Assembly (NCBI GenBank): GCA_045106295.1
Contig: JBGCEI010000192.1
Coordinates: forward strand, 1-25,937
DNA length: 25,937 nucleotides
Origin: WTJX01 sp045106295
Lineage (GTDB): Bacteria > Bacteroidota > Bacteroidia > Cytophagales > JAAEPT01
Reading direction: 5' to 3'
In this document: positions 14,921-23,429 of the stretch, piece by piece
How positions within the stretch are numbered: position 1 is the stretch's first letter
Layout of the letters: each line of letters opens with the position of its first letter
The notes under the pieces: model-generated
What the model saw: the letters and a program-made list of their open reading frames with translations, nothing else
What the model was told of the DNA's origin: nothing
Databases searched by the model: none
Program-made: the position numbers and the translations under genes

Positions 14921-14951
14921 TTGTTAATTGCTATTTCTTATCATAAATTTG
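14921..14951 (+). promoter_or_regulatory. Promoter of the nqr operon (Bacteroidota type)
   Basis: TTG (14921-14923), a 20-base spacer and TAAATTTG (14944-14951) fit the TTG / TAnnTTTG consensus. Transcription would start near 14957, giving a leader of about 35 bases before nqrA. Confidence 0.72.
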
Positions 14952-14991
14952 TTCAGCTTTTAAATAGAGCGTAAAACTCCCTTTAATAACT

Positions 14992-16365
14992 ATGTCTAAG
15001 ACTGTTAGAATAAAAAAAGGATTTGATATCAACTTAGCCGGTAAGGCAGAGAATACTGTAGTTGATACAATCATCTCTGAAACAGTAGCAATAAAGCCTA
15101 CTGATTTTATAGGATTTAGTAAACCTAAATTACTAGTCAAAGAAGGCGATACTGTGAAAGCAGGTACACCTCTATACTACGATAAGAGTATGGAAAAGGT
15201 GATGTATACTTCTCCTGTTAGTGGTAAAGTAGCTTTGATTAAAAGAGGAAATAAAAGAAAATTAGAGGAAATAAGAATCACGGCAGACAAGTCAATGTCT
15301 TATGAATCATTTAAAAGTCATTCTTCTTCAGAACTTAATTCTTTATCTAAAGAAGAAATAATCGATAATATTACGAAGAGTGGTATTTGGTCTTCCTTTA
15401 TTCAGCGTCCGTATGCGATAGTTGCTAACCCTGAAGAAACACCATCTTCTATTCATATTTCAACATTTGATACATCACCTTTAGCTCCCGATTCAGCTAT
15501 CCTTTATAAAGGAGAAGATGAGAGTTTTAAAACAGGTGTACAAATATTAAAGAAACTGACATCTGGTTCAGTTAATATTAATGTAGATGCTGATGAAGAA
15601 CTAGCGTCTATGTTTTCTAAAATTCAGCAAGTAGAAATCAATAAGTTCAAAGGAGTTCATCCAGCAGGATGTGTAGGTGTTCAGATTCACCATGTGTCTC
15701 CTATTGCTAAAGGAGATTTAGTTTGGACAATTTCTCCGTATGCCGTTATTCAGATAGGTAAATTATTTGGAGAAGGTAAATACGATGCTTCTAAAATTAT
15801 AGCTGTAGTAGGTTCTGAGATTGCTAAACCTCAATACTACAAAACATATGCAGGTGCATGTGTAAAGCAATTTTTAGAAAATAATTTAAAAGAAGATCAC
15901 GTAAGGGTTATTTCAGGAAATGTTTTAACTGGAACTAAGATTGAAAAAGACGGTTATTTAGGGTATTACGATAATATGGTGTCTGTGATTCCTGAAGGTG
16001 ATAATCTTAAATTCTTTGGTTCATTTGTTCCTACTAAAAGATTAAGTTTTCATAGAGCGTTAGGTTTATTTTCTTTCCTAGATAGATTGAAAGATGAGAA
16101 ACCAGAATATGTAGTTGATACGAATATCAATGGAGAACATAGGAACTTCGTTCAAACTGGAGCTTTCGAAAAAGTATTACCAATGGACATTTACCCAACG
16201 TATCTTCTAAAAGCTATTATGGCTGAAGACTACGAGAATATGGAGGCATTGGGTATTCTGGAAGTAGCAGAAGAAGATTTCGCATTGTGTGAGTTTATTG
16301 ATCCTTCTAAAACTGAGGTTCAGTCAGTGATCAGACAAGGAATAGAATTAATGAGAAATAGCTAA
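14992..16365 (+). CDS. nqrA: Na+-translocating NADH:quinone oxidoreductase subunit A
   Basis: NqrA is the peripheral, cytoplasm-facing subunit of the Na+-pumping NADH:quinone reductase, implicated in ubiquinone/menaquinone interaction. The 457-residue protein is slightly longer than Vibrio NqrA. It has the expected N-terminal barrel-sandwich segment (FSKPKLLVKEGDTVKAGTPL, about 43-62; SPVSGKVALI, about 74-83) and the middle HPAGCVGVQIHHVSPI block. The C-terminal FVPTKRLSFHRALGLFSFL and GAFEKVLPMDIYPTYLLKA are highly conserved in NqrA. It opens the operon; nqrB follows after 4 bases. Confidence 0.97.
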   Translation: MSKTVRIKKGFDINLAGKAENTVVDTIISETVAIKPTDFIGFSKPKLLVKEGDTVKAGTPLYYDKSMEKVMYTSPVSGKVALIKRGNKRKLEEIRITADKSMSYESFKSHSSSELNSLSKEEIIDNITKSGIWSSFIQRPYAIVANPEETPSSIHISTFDTSPLAPDSAILYKGEDESFKTGVQILKKLTSGSVNINVDADEELASMFSKIQQVEINKFKGVHPAGCVGVQIHHVSPIAKGDLVWTISPYAVIQIGKLFGEGKYDASKIIAVVGSEIAKPQYYKTYAGACVKQFLENNLKEDHVRVISGNVLTGTKIEKDGYLGYYDNMVSVIPEGDNLKFFGSFVPTKRLSFHRALGLFSFLDRLKDEKPEYVVDTNINGEHRNFVQTGAFEKVLPMDIYPTYLLKAIMAEDYENMEALGILEVAEEDFALCEFIDPSKTEVQSVIRQGIELMRNS

Positions 16366-16369
16366 GGAG

Positions 16370-17560
16370 ATGAAGAAATTTATTGAGAAAAAAGTTCACG
16401 AATTAAGACCTCTTTTTGAAGAAGGAGGGAAGTACGAAAAGTTATTTCCTATTTACGAGGCTCACGAAACATTGTTTTTTCAGCCTGATGAAGTAACAAA
16501 GCCAAAAGGAGCTCACATTAGAGATGCTAATGACATGAAGCGATTGATGGTGACTGTAATCGTAGCTTTGATACCATGTATGTTATTTGGTATTTGGAAC
16601 TCTGGTTACCAACATTATTTAGCTATGACTCCCGAAGCATTAGCAGCAGCTTTTCCTAACGGAGCAGGACCTACTTGGGTTGATTCTGTTTGGTTTGGTT
16701 TAATCAGATTTATACCTATTCTAATAGTCTCATATGGTGTTGGTCTTGGTATTGAATTTGGGTTAGCGGCATATAAAGGGCATCCAGTATCAGAAGGATA
16801 TTTAGTATCTGGTTTGTTAATTCCACTTACATTACCGTCTACTATTCCATTATGGCAAGTAGCCTTAGCAACAGCCTTTGCTGTAGTGATAGGTAAAGAA
16901 GTATTTGGAGGTACAGGAATGAATATTTTGAATCCTGCTTTAACAGCAAGAGCCTTTTTATTCTTTGCTTATCCAGCTTATATGTCAGGAGATAAAGTGT
17001 GGGTAGACTTAGATGGTTATACTGGAGCAACAATTTTAGGTGATGCAGCTAGTGGGTTTTATACAGGTGTAGCTCCACAAGGATGGTCAGGATTTTCATT
17101 TATGGATATGTTTATGGGAGTTATTCCGGGATCCATAGGAGAAACCTCTGCTCTCATGTGTTTAATAGGAGCAGCTATTCTCGTGATTACAGGAGTTGGT
17201 AGTTTAAGAATCATGGCTAGTATGGCAGTTGGTGGATTACTAATGGGATACGTAGTGGAACTATGTGGTGCTAATTTCTTTGGCGTAGAGAACTTCTACT
17301 ATCATTTAGTAGCAGGTAGCTTTGCATTTGGAGCTATCTTTATGGCTACTGATCCTGTATCGGCAGCACATACCCCAATGGGTAAAATAATCTACGGTTT
17401 CTTAGCCGGTGTATTAGGGATTTTAGTGAGGGTATTGAATCCAGCTTACCCTGAAGGAATAATGTTAGCAATACTTCTTATGAATGTATTTGCTCCATTA
17501 GTTGATTTTTACGTAGTTCAAGCAAATAAAAAAAGGAGGGTAAGTCGTGCGACAGTCTAA
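16370..17560 (+). CDS. nqrB: Na+-translocating NADH:quinone oxidoreductase subunit B
   Basis: NqrB is an integral membrane subunit that carries a covalently bound FMN and riboflavin and forms part of the Na+ path. The 396-residue protein has about ten hydrophobic segments. It carries the flavinylation motif DGYTGATIL, in which T221 would bear FMN through a phosphodiester bond. Other conserved blocks are GKEVFGGTGMNILNPALTARAFLFFAYP (written in pieces: GGTGMNILNPALTARAF, LFFAYPAYMSG) and MATDPVSAAHTPMG. It starts with ATG at 16370 after AAGGAG and overlaps nqrC by 14 bases. FMN attachment needs ApbE, which is not encoded in this window. Confidence 0.97.
   Translation: MKKFIEKKVHELRPLFEEGGKYEKLFPIYEAHETLFFQPDEVTKPKGAHIRDANDMKRLMVTVIVALIPCMLFGIWNSGYQHYLAMTPEALAAAFPNGAGPTWVDSVWFGLIRFIPILIVSYGVGLGIEFGLAAYKGHPVSEGYLVSGLLIPLTLPSTIPLWQVALATAFAVVIGKEVFGGTGMNILNPALTARAFLFFAYPAYMSGDKVWVDLDGYTGATILGDAASGFYTGVAPQGWSGFSFMDMFMGVIPGSIGETSALMCLIGAAILVITGVGSLRIMASMAVGGLLMGYVVELCGANFFGVENFYYHLVAGSFAFGAIFMATDPVSAAHTPMGKIIYGFLAGVLGILVRVLNPAYPEGIMLAILLMNVFAPLVDFYVVQANKKRRVSRATV
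17534..17549 (+). promoter_or_regulatory. Strong Shine-Dalgarno and GTG start deciding the nqrC start, inside nqrB
   Basis: AGGAGGG (17534-17540) lies 6 bases before GTG (17547-17549). Both are within the last codons of nqrB. Such a full Shine-Dalgarno is uncommon for this phylum and supports this GTG as the nqrC initiation codon. Confidence 0.7.
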
Positions 17561-18359
17561 CGGATATATTATTGGTTTTTCAGCAGTATTAACCATTGTT
17601 TTAGGAGGTTTATTAGCTCTAGCAGCAACTAAACTGAAGGAACCACAGAGAATTCAGCAAGAATTGGATACTAAGAAAAAAATTCTTGGTGCAGTAATGA
17701 ATATTCCTGAAGGAGTTGATGTACTAGACTTTTACGATAAAAATATCGAAAGTATGGTGGTAGATACGAAAGGGAATCTTTTAGAAGGTGTAAATGCTGA
17801 AGACATCAATGTACGTAAGGAATACAAAAAAACAAATGCAAGCGATAAAAGGTTGCCTGTTTTTAAGTTTAAAAGTCAAGTACATGAAGGTCAAGTAGAA
17901 GCATATATTCTACCTATTTATGGAAACGGTCTCTGGGATGAGATTTGGGGATACATTGCTTTAGCAGATGATTTCAATTCTTTGAAAGGAGCTATTTTTG
18001 ATCACAAAGCAGAAACACCTGGTTTAGGAGCTAGAATTACAGATGCTGAAATTCAAAATAGATTCAAAGGAAAACGAATCTCTGATGCTGATGGGAATTT
18101 GGTTTGTGTGAGAATGTTGAAAGGAGAAGGAAATGAGGTTAATGCTACAGATTATAATGTTGTAGACGGACTTTCTGGAGCTACTATGACTTCTAATGGT
18201 GTAAATGCCATGTTAGAAAGTTATGTGAAACTATATAGCCCATTCTTACAAAAGGAAAAACAAGCTGTAGCTAAGTCTTTAGCAGGAAGCAGTTCAAAAG
18301 ATTTATACAATATTAAATCATCTAGTGATTTTATAGATTACGGAGTGATTGGGGAATAA
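17547..18359 (+). CDS. nqrC: Na+-translocating NADH:quinone oxidoreductase subunit C
   Basis: NqrC has one N-terminal transmembrane helix (about residues 7-28) and a large periplasmic FMN-binding domain. The second covalent FMN attaches to the threonine of SGATMTSNG (T213). The segment KAETPGLGARI (about 154-164) and the final FMN motif identify the family clearly. The 270-residue length is normal. The start is GTG 17547, within nqrB, supported by a strong Shine-Dalgarno. The residues after about 232 form a hydrophilic tail. The nqrD ATG follows 16 bases after the stop. Confidence 0.97.
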   Translation: MRQSNGYIIGFSAVLTIVLGGLLALAATKLKEPQRIQQELDTKKKILGAVMNIPEGVDVLDFYDKNIESMVVDTKGNLLEGVNAEDINVRKEYKKTNASDKRLPVFKFKSQVHEGQVEAYILPIYGNGLWDEIWGYIALADDFNSLKGAIFDHKAETPGLGARITDAEIQNRFKGKRISDADGNLVCVRMLKGEGNEVNATDYNVVDGLSGATMTSNGVNAMLESYVKLYSPFLQKEKQAVAKSLAGSSSKDLYNIKSSSDFIDYGVIGE

Positions 18360-18375
18360 CTTTAAGAAAGAAAAA

Positions 18376-19044
18376 ATGAGTACTGAAGTAGTAGAAAAAG
18401 AAGTAGTAACAAAGCAACCAAAAGAGGCTTTGTTATCTAAAAGGAGAAAGGCCTTTGTTACTGATCCATTAGATGATAGTAACCCAATTACGGTGCAAGT
18501 ATTAGGAGTATGTTCAGCACTAGCTGTAACTACTCAGTTAAAGCCAACTTTTGTGATGTCTTTAGCAGTGGTTTTTGTATGTGTATTTTCAAACCTTAGC
18601 ATTTCGTTGATTAGAAATTTAATCCCTAGTAGGGTGAGGATTATTGTACAATTAGCAATAGTTGCAACTTTAGTAGCATTAGTAAATGAGTTACTAAAAG
18701 CGTATATGTTTGATGTATCTAAGCAATTATCTGTTTTCGTAGGTCTGATTATTACCAACTGTATCATTATGGGACGTCTAGAAGCATTTGCTATGGGGAA
18801 TAAGCCTTGGGACTCTATGTTAGACGGACTAGGTAGTGGATTTGGTTACGCTTGGGTTATTATGTTAGTAGCTTTCTTTAGAGAATTATTTGGTTCAGGA
18901 TCTATTTTTGGATTTAAGATTTTTGAAGAGTTTGGATTAACATTCCCGATGAACGGATTAATGGTAACACCTGTAGGTGCATTTATTGTATTGGGACTGA
19001 TTATTTGGGTACAACGTGCTAATAACGGTTACGTAGAAGAATAG
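18376..19044 (+). CDS. nqrD: Na+-translocating NADH:quinone oxidoreductase subunit D
   Basis: NqrD is a membrane subunit that, with NqrE, holds an intramembrane iron-sulfur centre. The start at ATG 18376 gives 222 residues; the longer frame from TTG 18349 overlaps nqrC and adds no conserved sequence. The two cluster cysteines are present in half-helix contexts: C46 (VLGVCSALAVTTQLKP) and C129 (IITNCIIMGRLEAFA). Also conserved are GNKPWDSMLDGLGSGFGYAW and FFRELFGSG. The first ~27 residues are a charged, lysine- and glutamate-rich extension before the first helix. Confidence 0.97.
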   Translation: MSTEVVEKEVVTKQPKEALLSKRRKAFVTDPLDDSNPITVQVLGVCSALAVTTQLKPTFVMSLAVVFVCVFSNLSISLIRNLIPSRVRIIVQLAIVATLVALVNELLKAYMFDVSKQLSVFVGLIITNCIIMGRLEAFAMGNKPWDSMLDGLGSGFGYAWVIMLVAFFRELFGSGSIFGFKIFEEFGLTFPMNGLMVTPVGAFIVLGLIIWVQRANNGYVEE

Positions 19045-19071
19045 ACTAAAGACTTTTAAAAGAAAGAAATT

Positions 19072-19782
19072 ATGGATTTAATTAATCTAGGAATAAAATC
19101 GATATTTATTGAGAACATGATATTTGCCTATTTCTTAGGAATGTGTTCTTATTTAGCGGTATCGAAAAAAGTAAAAACAGCAGTTGGTTTAGGTATTGCA
19201 GTAGCTTTTGTATTATTGATTACAGTTCCTATGAACTGGGCATTACAAACTTATATTTTGAATGAAGGGGCATTAACTTGGATTTCAGAAGATTTTGCTA
19301 CAGTAGACCTTAGTTTTCTTCAGTTTATCATGTTTATAGCAACTATTGCTGCGATGGTACAATTGGTTGAAATGGTAATTGAAAAACTATCTCCATCACT
19401 TTATGGATCATTAGGGATATTTTTACCACTTATAGCAGTAAACTGTGCGATCTTAGGGTCTTCTTTATTTATGGTAAGTAGAGACTATACACTAACAGAA
19501 GCTACTGTATTTGGTTTTTCTTCAGGGATTGGATGGTTGCTAGCGATTGTGGCATTAGCAGCTATTAGAGAGAGAATGAGGTATGCAGATGTGCCTAAGC
19601 CTTTAAGAGGGTTAGGGATTACAATGTTTGTAACTGGTTTAATGGGAATGGCATTCATGTCTTTCATGGGAATTAAATTAGATTCAGACTCTAGTTCTGA
19701 TGCTGAGTCAGAAACAAAGGAAGTTAAAATAGAAAAGACGATGGAGAAGAAAACGAATGAAGTCGTCTCTATCACAGAATAA
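19072..19782 (+). CDS. nqrE: Na+-translocating NADH:quinone oxidoreductase subunit E
   Basis: NqrE is the membrane partner of NqrD, with inverted topology. It has about six helices and the cluster cysteines C25 (YFLGMCSYLAVSKK) and C125 (PLIAVNCAILGSSLF). The motif GIGWLLAIVALAAIRERM is typical. At 236 residues it exceeds the usual ~200. The extra part is a hydrophilic acidic/lysine-rich tail after SFMGIKLD (about residue 203 onward), apparently cytosolic or periplasmic and of unknown role. A terminator follows 24 bases later, and nqrF, which normally comes next, is absent. Confidence 0.97.
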   Translation: MDLINLGIKSIFIENMIFAYFLGMCSYLAVSKKVKTAVGLGIAVAFVLLITVPMNWALQTYILNEGALTWISEDFATVDLSFLQFIMFIATIAAMVQLVEMVIEKLSPSLYGSLGIFLPLIAVNCAILGSSLFMVSRDYTLTEATVFGFSSGIGWLLAIVALAAIRERMRYADVPKPLRGLGITMFVTGLMGMAFMSFMGIKLDSDSSSDAESETKEVKIEKTMEKKTNEVVSITE

Positions 19783-19806
19783 ACTACTTTATCCATAAAA
19801 TTATTT

Positions 19807-19839
19807 AAAAGGCAATCGAATCGTTCGGTTGCCTTTTTT
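19807..19839 (+). terminator. Intrinsic terminator closing the nqrABCDE operon
   Basis: A 14-base-pair stem (19807-19820 with 19824-19837, one G-U pair) has a 3-base loop and is followed by T's. The core is AAAAGGCAATCGAA and its partner. It also has A's on the left side and could work for the opposite strand. The remaining gap 19840-20005 holds only weak dyads (for example ACCGT-TC-ACGGT) and no convincing gene. Confidence 0.9.
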
Positions 19840-20005
19840 GTTTAAAACTATATTGTGGGAATTACAATCACAATGTAAGACCGTTCACGGTACTGTTGTA
19901 AAATAGCTGAGTAATGGTTGTTTTCAATTATGATAAAGACAACTCCTCCATGGGAAAAAAAAGGAGAAACTATCAGGAAATACAAAGTGAAATAGAAGGA
20001 GGTAG

Positions 20006-20647
20006 TCATTTCTTTCTTACGACCATTAAACCATCTCTGATTCCAAGAAGGATATTTTCGACACGTTCATCTTCATGAACTGTTTTATTGAACTCTATTA
20101 AAATAGGCGTGTCCTTGTCATTTTTTTTCACTTCTTCGATTACCTTTCCACTCCATAGTATATTATCTGCAATTAATACTCCGCCAGGGTTTAGTTTATC
20201 AATAACAAGGTGATAGTAATTGAGGTAATTTTTTTTGTCTGCATCAATAAATATAAGGTCAAAAGATTCTGATAAGTTTGGGATTTCTTCCATAGCGTTT
20301 GCTATTCTATAATCAATCCGATCAGAATAATTAGATTGATCGAAGTAAGTACGTGTTTGTTGTTCTAATTCTTCGTTAATATCTAGCGTAATTAACTTTC
20401 CAGATGGAGTTAGCCCTTCTGCAAGACATAAGGCAGAATAACCTGTATAGGTTCCAATTTCTAGAATAGAATTAGGTTGTAATAGTTTGCTGATAAGAGA
20501 TAAAACTCTTCCTTGCACCTTTCCAGAGAGCATACGAGGCTTTAATATATTTGCATGAGTGTCACGATCTATTTTTTTGAGTAGATCATTGTCATCCGTT
20601 GTGTGGTTTTCAATGTACTTGCTTAATTCAGGAGCTATAAATTCCAT
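20006..20647 (-). CDS. Class I SAM-dependent O-methyltransferase (COMT-like)
   Basis: This 213-residue methyltransferase belongs to the cation-dependent catechol/caffeoyl-CoA O-methyltransferase family. It shows SAM motif I as EIGTYTGYSALCLAEGL (E63-G69). The metal-binding acidic residues sit in FIDADKKNY (D135, D137, K138) and ADNILWSG (D161, N162). Related bacterial enzymes methylate catechol-like hydroxyls; this one's substrate is unknown. It is the last gene of a tight minus-strand operon, starting 4 bases after the M16 peptidase stop. Confidence 0.92.
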   Translation of the reverse strand: MEFIAPELSKYIENHTTDDNDLLKKIDRDTHANILKPRMLSGKVQGRVLSLISKLLQPNSILEIGTYTGYSALCLAEGLTPSGKLITLDINEELEQQTRTYFDQSNYSDRIDYRIANAMEEIPNLSESFDLIFIDADKKNYLNYYHLVIDKLNPGGVLIADNILWSGKVIEEVKKNDKDTPILIEFNKTVHEDERVENILLGIRDGLMVVRKK

Positions 20648-20651
20648 ATAA

Positions 20652-21890
20652 CTAGTTATTATTAGGTAAATAAATCAACTGACTTAGTTGTTCTTTGTTG
20701 AAGAAGGTGTTGGCTAAGTCACACAGCTTTGTAGCTGAAACTTGTTTTATCTCCTCTAGTACACTATCTAAGGAATCTATTTTATTTAGGTCTAATAAGC
20801 TCTTTCCCATCATTTGCATGAGACTTACATTTCTTTCTTCAGACATTACTAATTGTCCCATAAGCTGTTCTTTTGCTTGAGACAGTTGGATAGTACCGAG
20901 AGGTTTAGATTGTAGTTTTTCTAATTCTCGATACACTAGTTTAATACTTTTATAAAGTGTTTTTTCTTCTGTACCAAAGAAGAGGCTAATCATACCTGTG
21001 TCGGTATATGAAGCAGTACTTGCGTCTACACTGTAAACATAACCCTTTCGTTCTCTAAGCGCCATATTTAGTCGAGAGGTTAAGCCTGATCCCCCTAGAA
21101 TATTAATTAACATAAACAGAGGTAGCCTATCTTTGTGGTGAAGAGAAAGACCTATTGTGCCAATAGCACAATGAGCCTGAGAGCTGCTTTTTTTCTTTTC
21201 TAATATTGATGGAGCGTAGCTATTGAAAGGCGAACGAATTGGTTGAGCTGAAAAAGTAGGGAGTTTTTCAAGGTGTTTAGAAACACTCTTCTCGAATTGT
21301 TGTTTTGATAAATTCCCGACAGCAGAGAAGATGATTTTTTCTGAATTAAGATTCTCTTTTAGAAATTGACTGAAATCATGACTTTTGAATGAAAGTACGC
21401 TTTCTTTTGTACCTAATATGTTCTTTCCTAATGAGTGATTTTTAAAAATGACCTCTTCAAACTCATCTACAATAGCTTCTTCAGGCATGTCGTTGTACAT
21501 AGCCATTTCTTCTAAAATAACATGACGTTCTTTATTTGTCTCGTTTTCGGGAAAAGTAGAGTAAAACAAGATGTCTGTGAGTAATTCAATAGCCCTGTCG
21601 TGATGCTTACTTAAAACAGAAGCGTAGAAGTAGATCTTTTCTTTAGTAGTATAGGCATTGATTTCTCCTCCTACTGATTCTAAGCGATTAAGGATGTGAA
21701 AGGCTTTTCGTTTTTTAGTGCCTTTAAATGCCATATGCTCCCAAAAGTGAGCAAGACCTAGCTGGTGTTCTTTTTCGTCTCTACTTCCTATGTCTAGAAC
21801 GAAACCACAGTGGAAAAGTTGAGTAATAGTGTTTTGCTTGTATACCGCACGTAACCCATTTTTGAATGAAAAAACATCGAATTCGTTCAT
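20652..21890 (-). CDS. M16 family zinc metallopeptidase
   Basis: This is an insulinase/processing-peptidase-type enzyme. The inverted zinc motif HxxEH is present as HFWEH (H48, E51, H52 counting from ATG 21890). The third ligand is a glutamate in ILEEMAMYNDMP, probably E128. Other family marks are GLAHFWEHMAFKGTKKR, NRLESVGGEINAYTTKEK and the C-terminal-half GGSGLTSRLNMALRERKGYVYSV. At 412 residues it is the single-unit form, which works as a dimer or with an inactive partner. The frame reaches ATG 21917, overlapping the protease gene upstream. ATG 21890 leaves a 10-base gap and fits the usual N-terminus. No signal peptide is seen, so it is probably cytoplasmic. Confidence 0.92.
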   Translation of the reverse strand: MNEFDVFSFKNGLRAVYKQNTITQLFHCGFVLDIGSRDEKEHQLGLAHFWEHMAFKGTKKRKAFHILNRLESVGGEINAYTTKEKIYFYASVLSKHHDRAIELLTDILFYSTFPENETNKERHVILEEMAMYNDMPEEAIVDEFEEVIFKNHSLGKNILGTKESVLSFKSHDFSQFLKENLNSEKIIFSAVGNLSKQQFEKSVSKHLEKLPTFSAQPIRSPFNSYAPSILEKKKSSSQAHCAIGTIGLSLHHKDRLPLFMLINILGGSGLTSRLNMALRERKGYVYSVDASTASYTDTGMISLFFGTEEKTLYKSIKLVYRELEKLQSKPLGTIQLSQAKEQLMGQLVMSEERNVSLMQMMGKSLLDLNKIDSLDSVLEEIKQVSATKLCDLANTFFNKEQLSQLIYLPNNN

Positions 21891-21900
21891 GTTTAGTTTA

Positions 21901-23382
21901 TTAATTTCTCCATTCAATTTCGAATAGTCTGTTGTTAACGACTAAGGAACTAAATTGTACATAAGGACTTTTGTTTGAAAGCCGTATGGTGACTTTGTCT
22001 TTTCCTCTTTTGACTTTGATGTGATTTTTTAAGTCACTACCACTCTTTTGTTTCTTTTCTAATAAGATACTAGACTGTTTAATGACCATGTACTTATCTG
22101 ATTTTTGGAATAAGGCAACAGAGACCTCTTCAGTTGGTTTAATGAAGAATTTAACCTTTCCTCTATCCTTAGCCATAAGCTTTGGCCTATTAGATAAGTT
22201 AGGTATTTGTTTATTGATGATTTCTATCGCTCTGTTTGCATTAGGTACACCATAACCGATGTAGTTGTTTCCATAAGGATAAAGGTGTGAGGATTGTTCA
22301 ATGATCTTTTTTAATTGTTTGTTAGATAGTTTTGGGTTTGCTTGCCATAAGCACGCTGCCAACCCAGTGATGATTGGAGCGGAAAAAGAAGTTCCACTTG
22401 TAGAATAAGAGGCTACATCTGGTTTTAAAAATTTATTGTAAGAAGGTCCAGTACTACTGTATCCCATTTTAGTCCACGGAGCTAATGAGGTAGCTCCAAC
22501 TGTTAATACATCAGGAGCGTCAGCCGGTGCTGAAATAATCCCCCATTTTTTAGATCCTAAATTCCCTGCTGATACAATGATTAGCATTCCTTTTTCTTCC
22601 GCAGCATATTGTGCGGCTTTACTAATGGCTGTCGTTTCACCGTCCATTTCTGTTCGTAAGTGATTGTCAGCAGTACTGTCAAACTTATTTGCGTAACCTA
22701 GCGATGAATTAATCAGTTTTACGCCTTTGCTTTCCATCCACTCCAATGCCTCTATCCAATAGTCTTCTTCTAATCGAATTTCTTTGTCTCCTATTTCTGT
22801 ACGAGCAAGATAGAATGAAGCATCTTTTGCTAATCCATAGAACATACTGTCATTTTCTGTACCTGCTATTCGTTTCCAGACTTTAGTTCCATGATCATCA
22901 GCGTCTGTTTTTTCTTCGTAAAAATTTATGCTCTCAGGATTTACAAAGTCTTTTGTCGCTTTGATGTGGTTGGCTGAAAAAATATTTTTGAAATAAGGAG
23001 ACGAATCTGCTTCTTTGAAGCCAGCATCTATGATTCCAATAGAAATGCCTTTTCCTGTATATCCTTTTTTTGCTAAGATGGATGTGTTTAACTGCTCTAA
23101 TTGTTTAGAGTAGGATGTATTCTGAGAATTAGTTTTTAGAGGTTCTAGTTTTTTAACAGTGGTTATTTTTGATATGTAAGGTAGACCGAGTAGTTCTTTT
23201 TTTTCATCAGAAGTTAAGTCGAAAGTAGCTGCGTTTAACCAATTAGATTTGCGTATGGGTTGTTTTTTAATTAATTCTATTCCTTTAGTTAAAGGTGTAG
23301 AGGGGGAGAAATAAACCCATTGCTTTTGCTGAGCAAAGAGGGTAGAAGCGCAAAGGAAAAGGGTGATAAATATCTTGGTCAT
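21901..23382 (-). CDS. Secreted subtilisin-like serine protease (S8 family)
   Basis: This 493-residue protein starts with a signal peptide (MTKIFITLFLCASTLFAQ) and so is exported. The catalytic triad is complete: D119 (IGIIDAGF), H164 (DDHGTKV) and S332 (SGTSFSAP), with oxyanion N274 (SAGN). Residues about 20-100 look like a propeptide region, and about 400-493 form a short C-terminal extension without a recognisable type IX secretion signal. The start at ATG 23382 is preferred: the frame runs to 23403, but the promoter at 23401-23429 would place transcription start inside that extension. It is the first gene of the S8-M16-methyltransferase operon. The substrate is unknown. Confidence 0.92.
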   Translation of the reverse strand: MTKIFITLFLCASTLFAQQKQWVYFSPSTPLTKGIELIKKQPIRKSNWLNAATFDLTSDEKKELLGLPYISKITTVKKLEPLKTNSQNTSYSKQLEQLNTSILAKKGYTGKGISIGIIDAGFKEADSSPYFKNIFSANHIKATKDFVNPESINFYEEKTDADDHGTKVWKRIAGTENDSMFYGLAKDASFYLARTEIGDKEIRLEEDYWIEALEWMESKGVKLINSSLGYANKFDSTADNHLRTEMDGETTAISKAAQYAAEEKGMLIIVSAGNLGSKKWGIISAPADAPDVLTVGATSLAPWTKMGYSSTGPSYNKFLKPDVASYSTSGTSFSAPIITGLAACLWQANPKLSNKQLKKIIEQSSHLYPYGNNYIGYGVPNANRAIEIINKQIPNLSNRPKLMAKDRGKVKFFIKPTEEVSVALFQKSDKYMVIKQSSILLEKKQKSGSDLKNHIKVKRGKDKVTIRLSNKSPYVQFSSLVVNNRLFEIEWRN

Positions 23383-23400
23383 ATCAGTTTGTCCGTTTAT

Positions 23401-23429
23401 CAAAAATAAGCTTTGTTTTCATCAAACAA
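23401..23429 (-). promoter_or_regulatory. Promoter of the S8-M16-methyltransferase operon (Bacteroidota type)
   Basis: On the minus strand, TTG (23429-23427), an 18-base spacer and TATTTTTG (23408-23401) match TTG-N18-TAnnTTTG. Transcription would start near 23394, 12 bases before ATG 23382. A 17-base perfect AT palindrome (AAACAAAA-A-TTTTGTTT, 23424-23440) overlaps the TTG box. Confidence 0.72.

Noticed and set aside
14890..14991. A possible riboswitch or long leader before nqrA
   Set aside because: The promoter at 14921-14951 leaves only about 35 bases of leader, too short for a known riboswitch.
19846..19893. Dyads ATTGT-N7-ACAAT and ACCGT-TC-ACGGT after the nqr terminator
   Set aside because: They are short, in AT-rich sequence, and not placed near a promoter.
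19937..20002. A 21-codon plus-strand frame (MIKTTPPWEKKG...) before the methyltransferase stop
   Set aside because: It has no ribosome binding site, no recognisable features, and lies in a convergent gap after a terminator.
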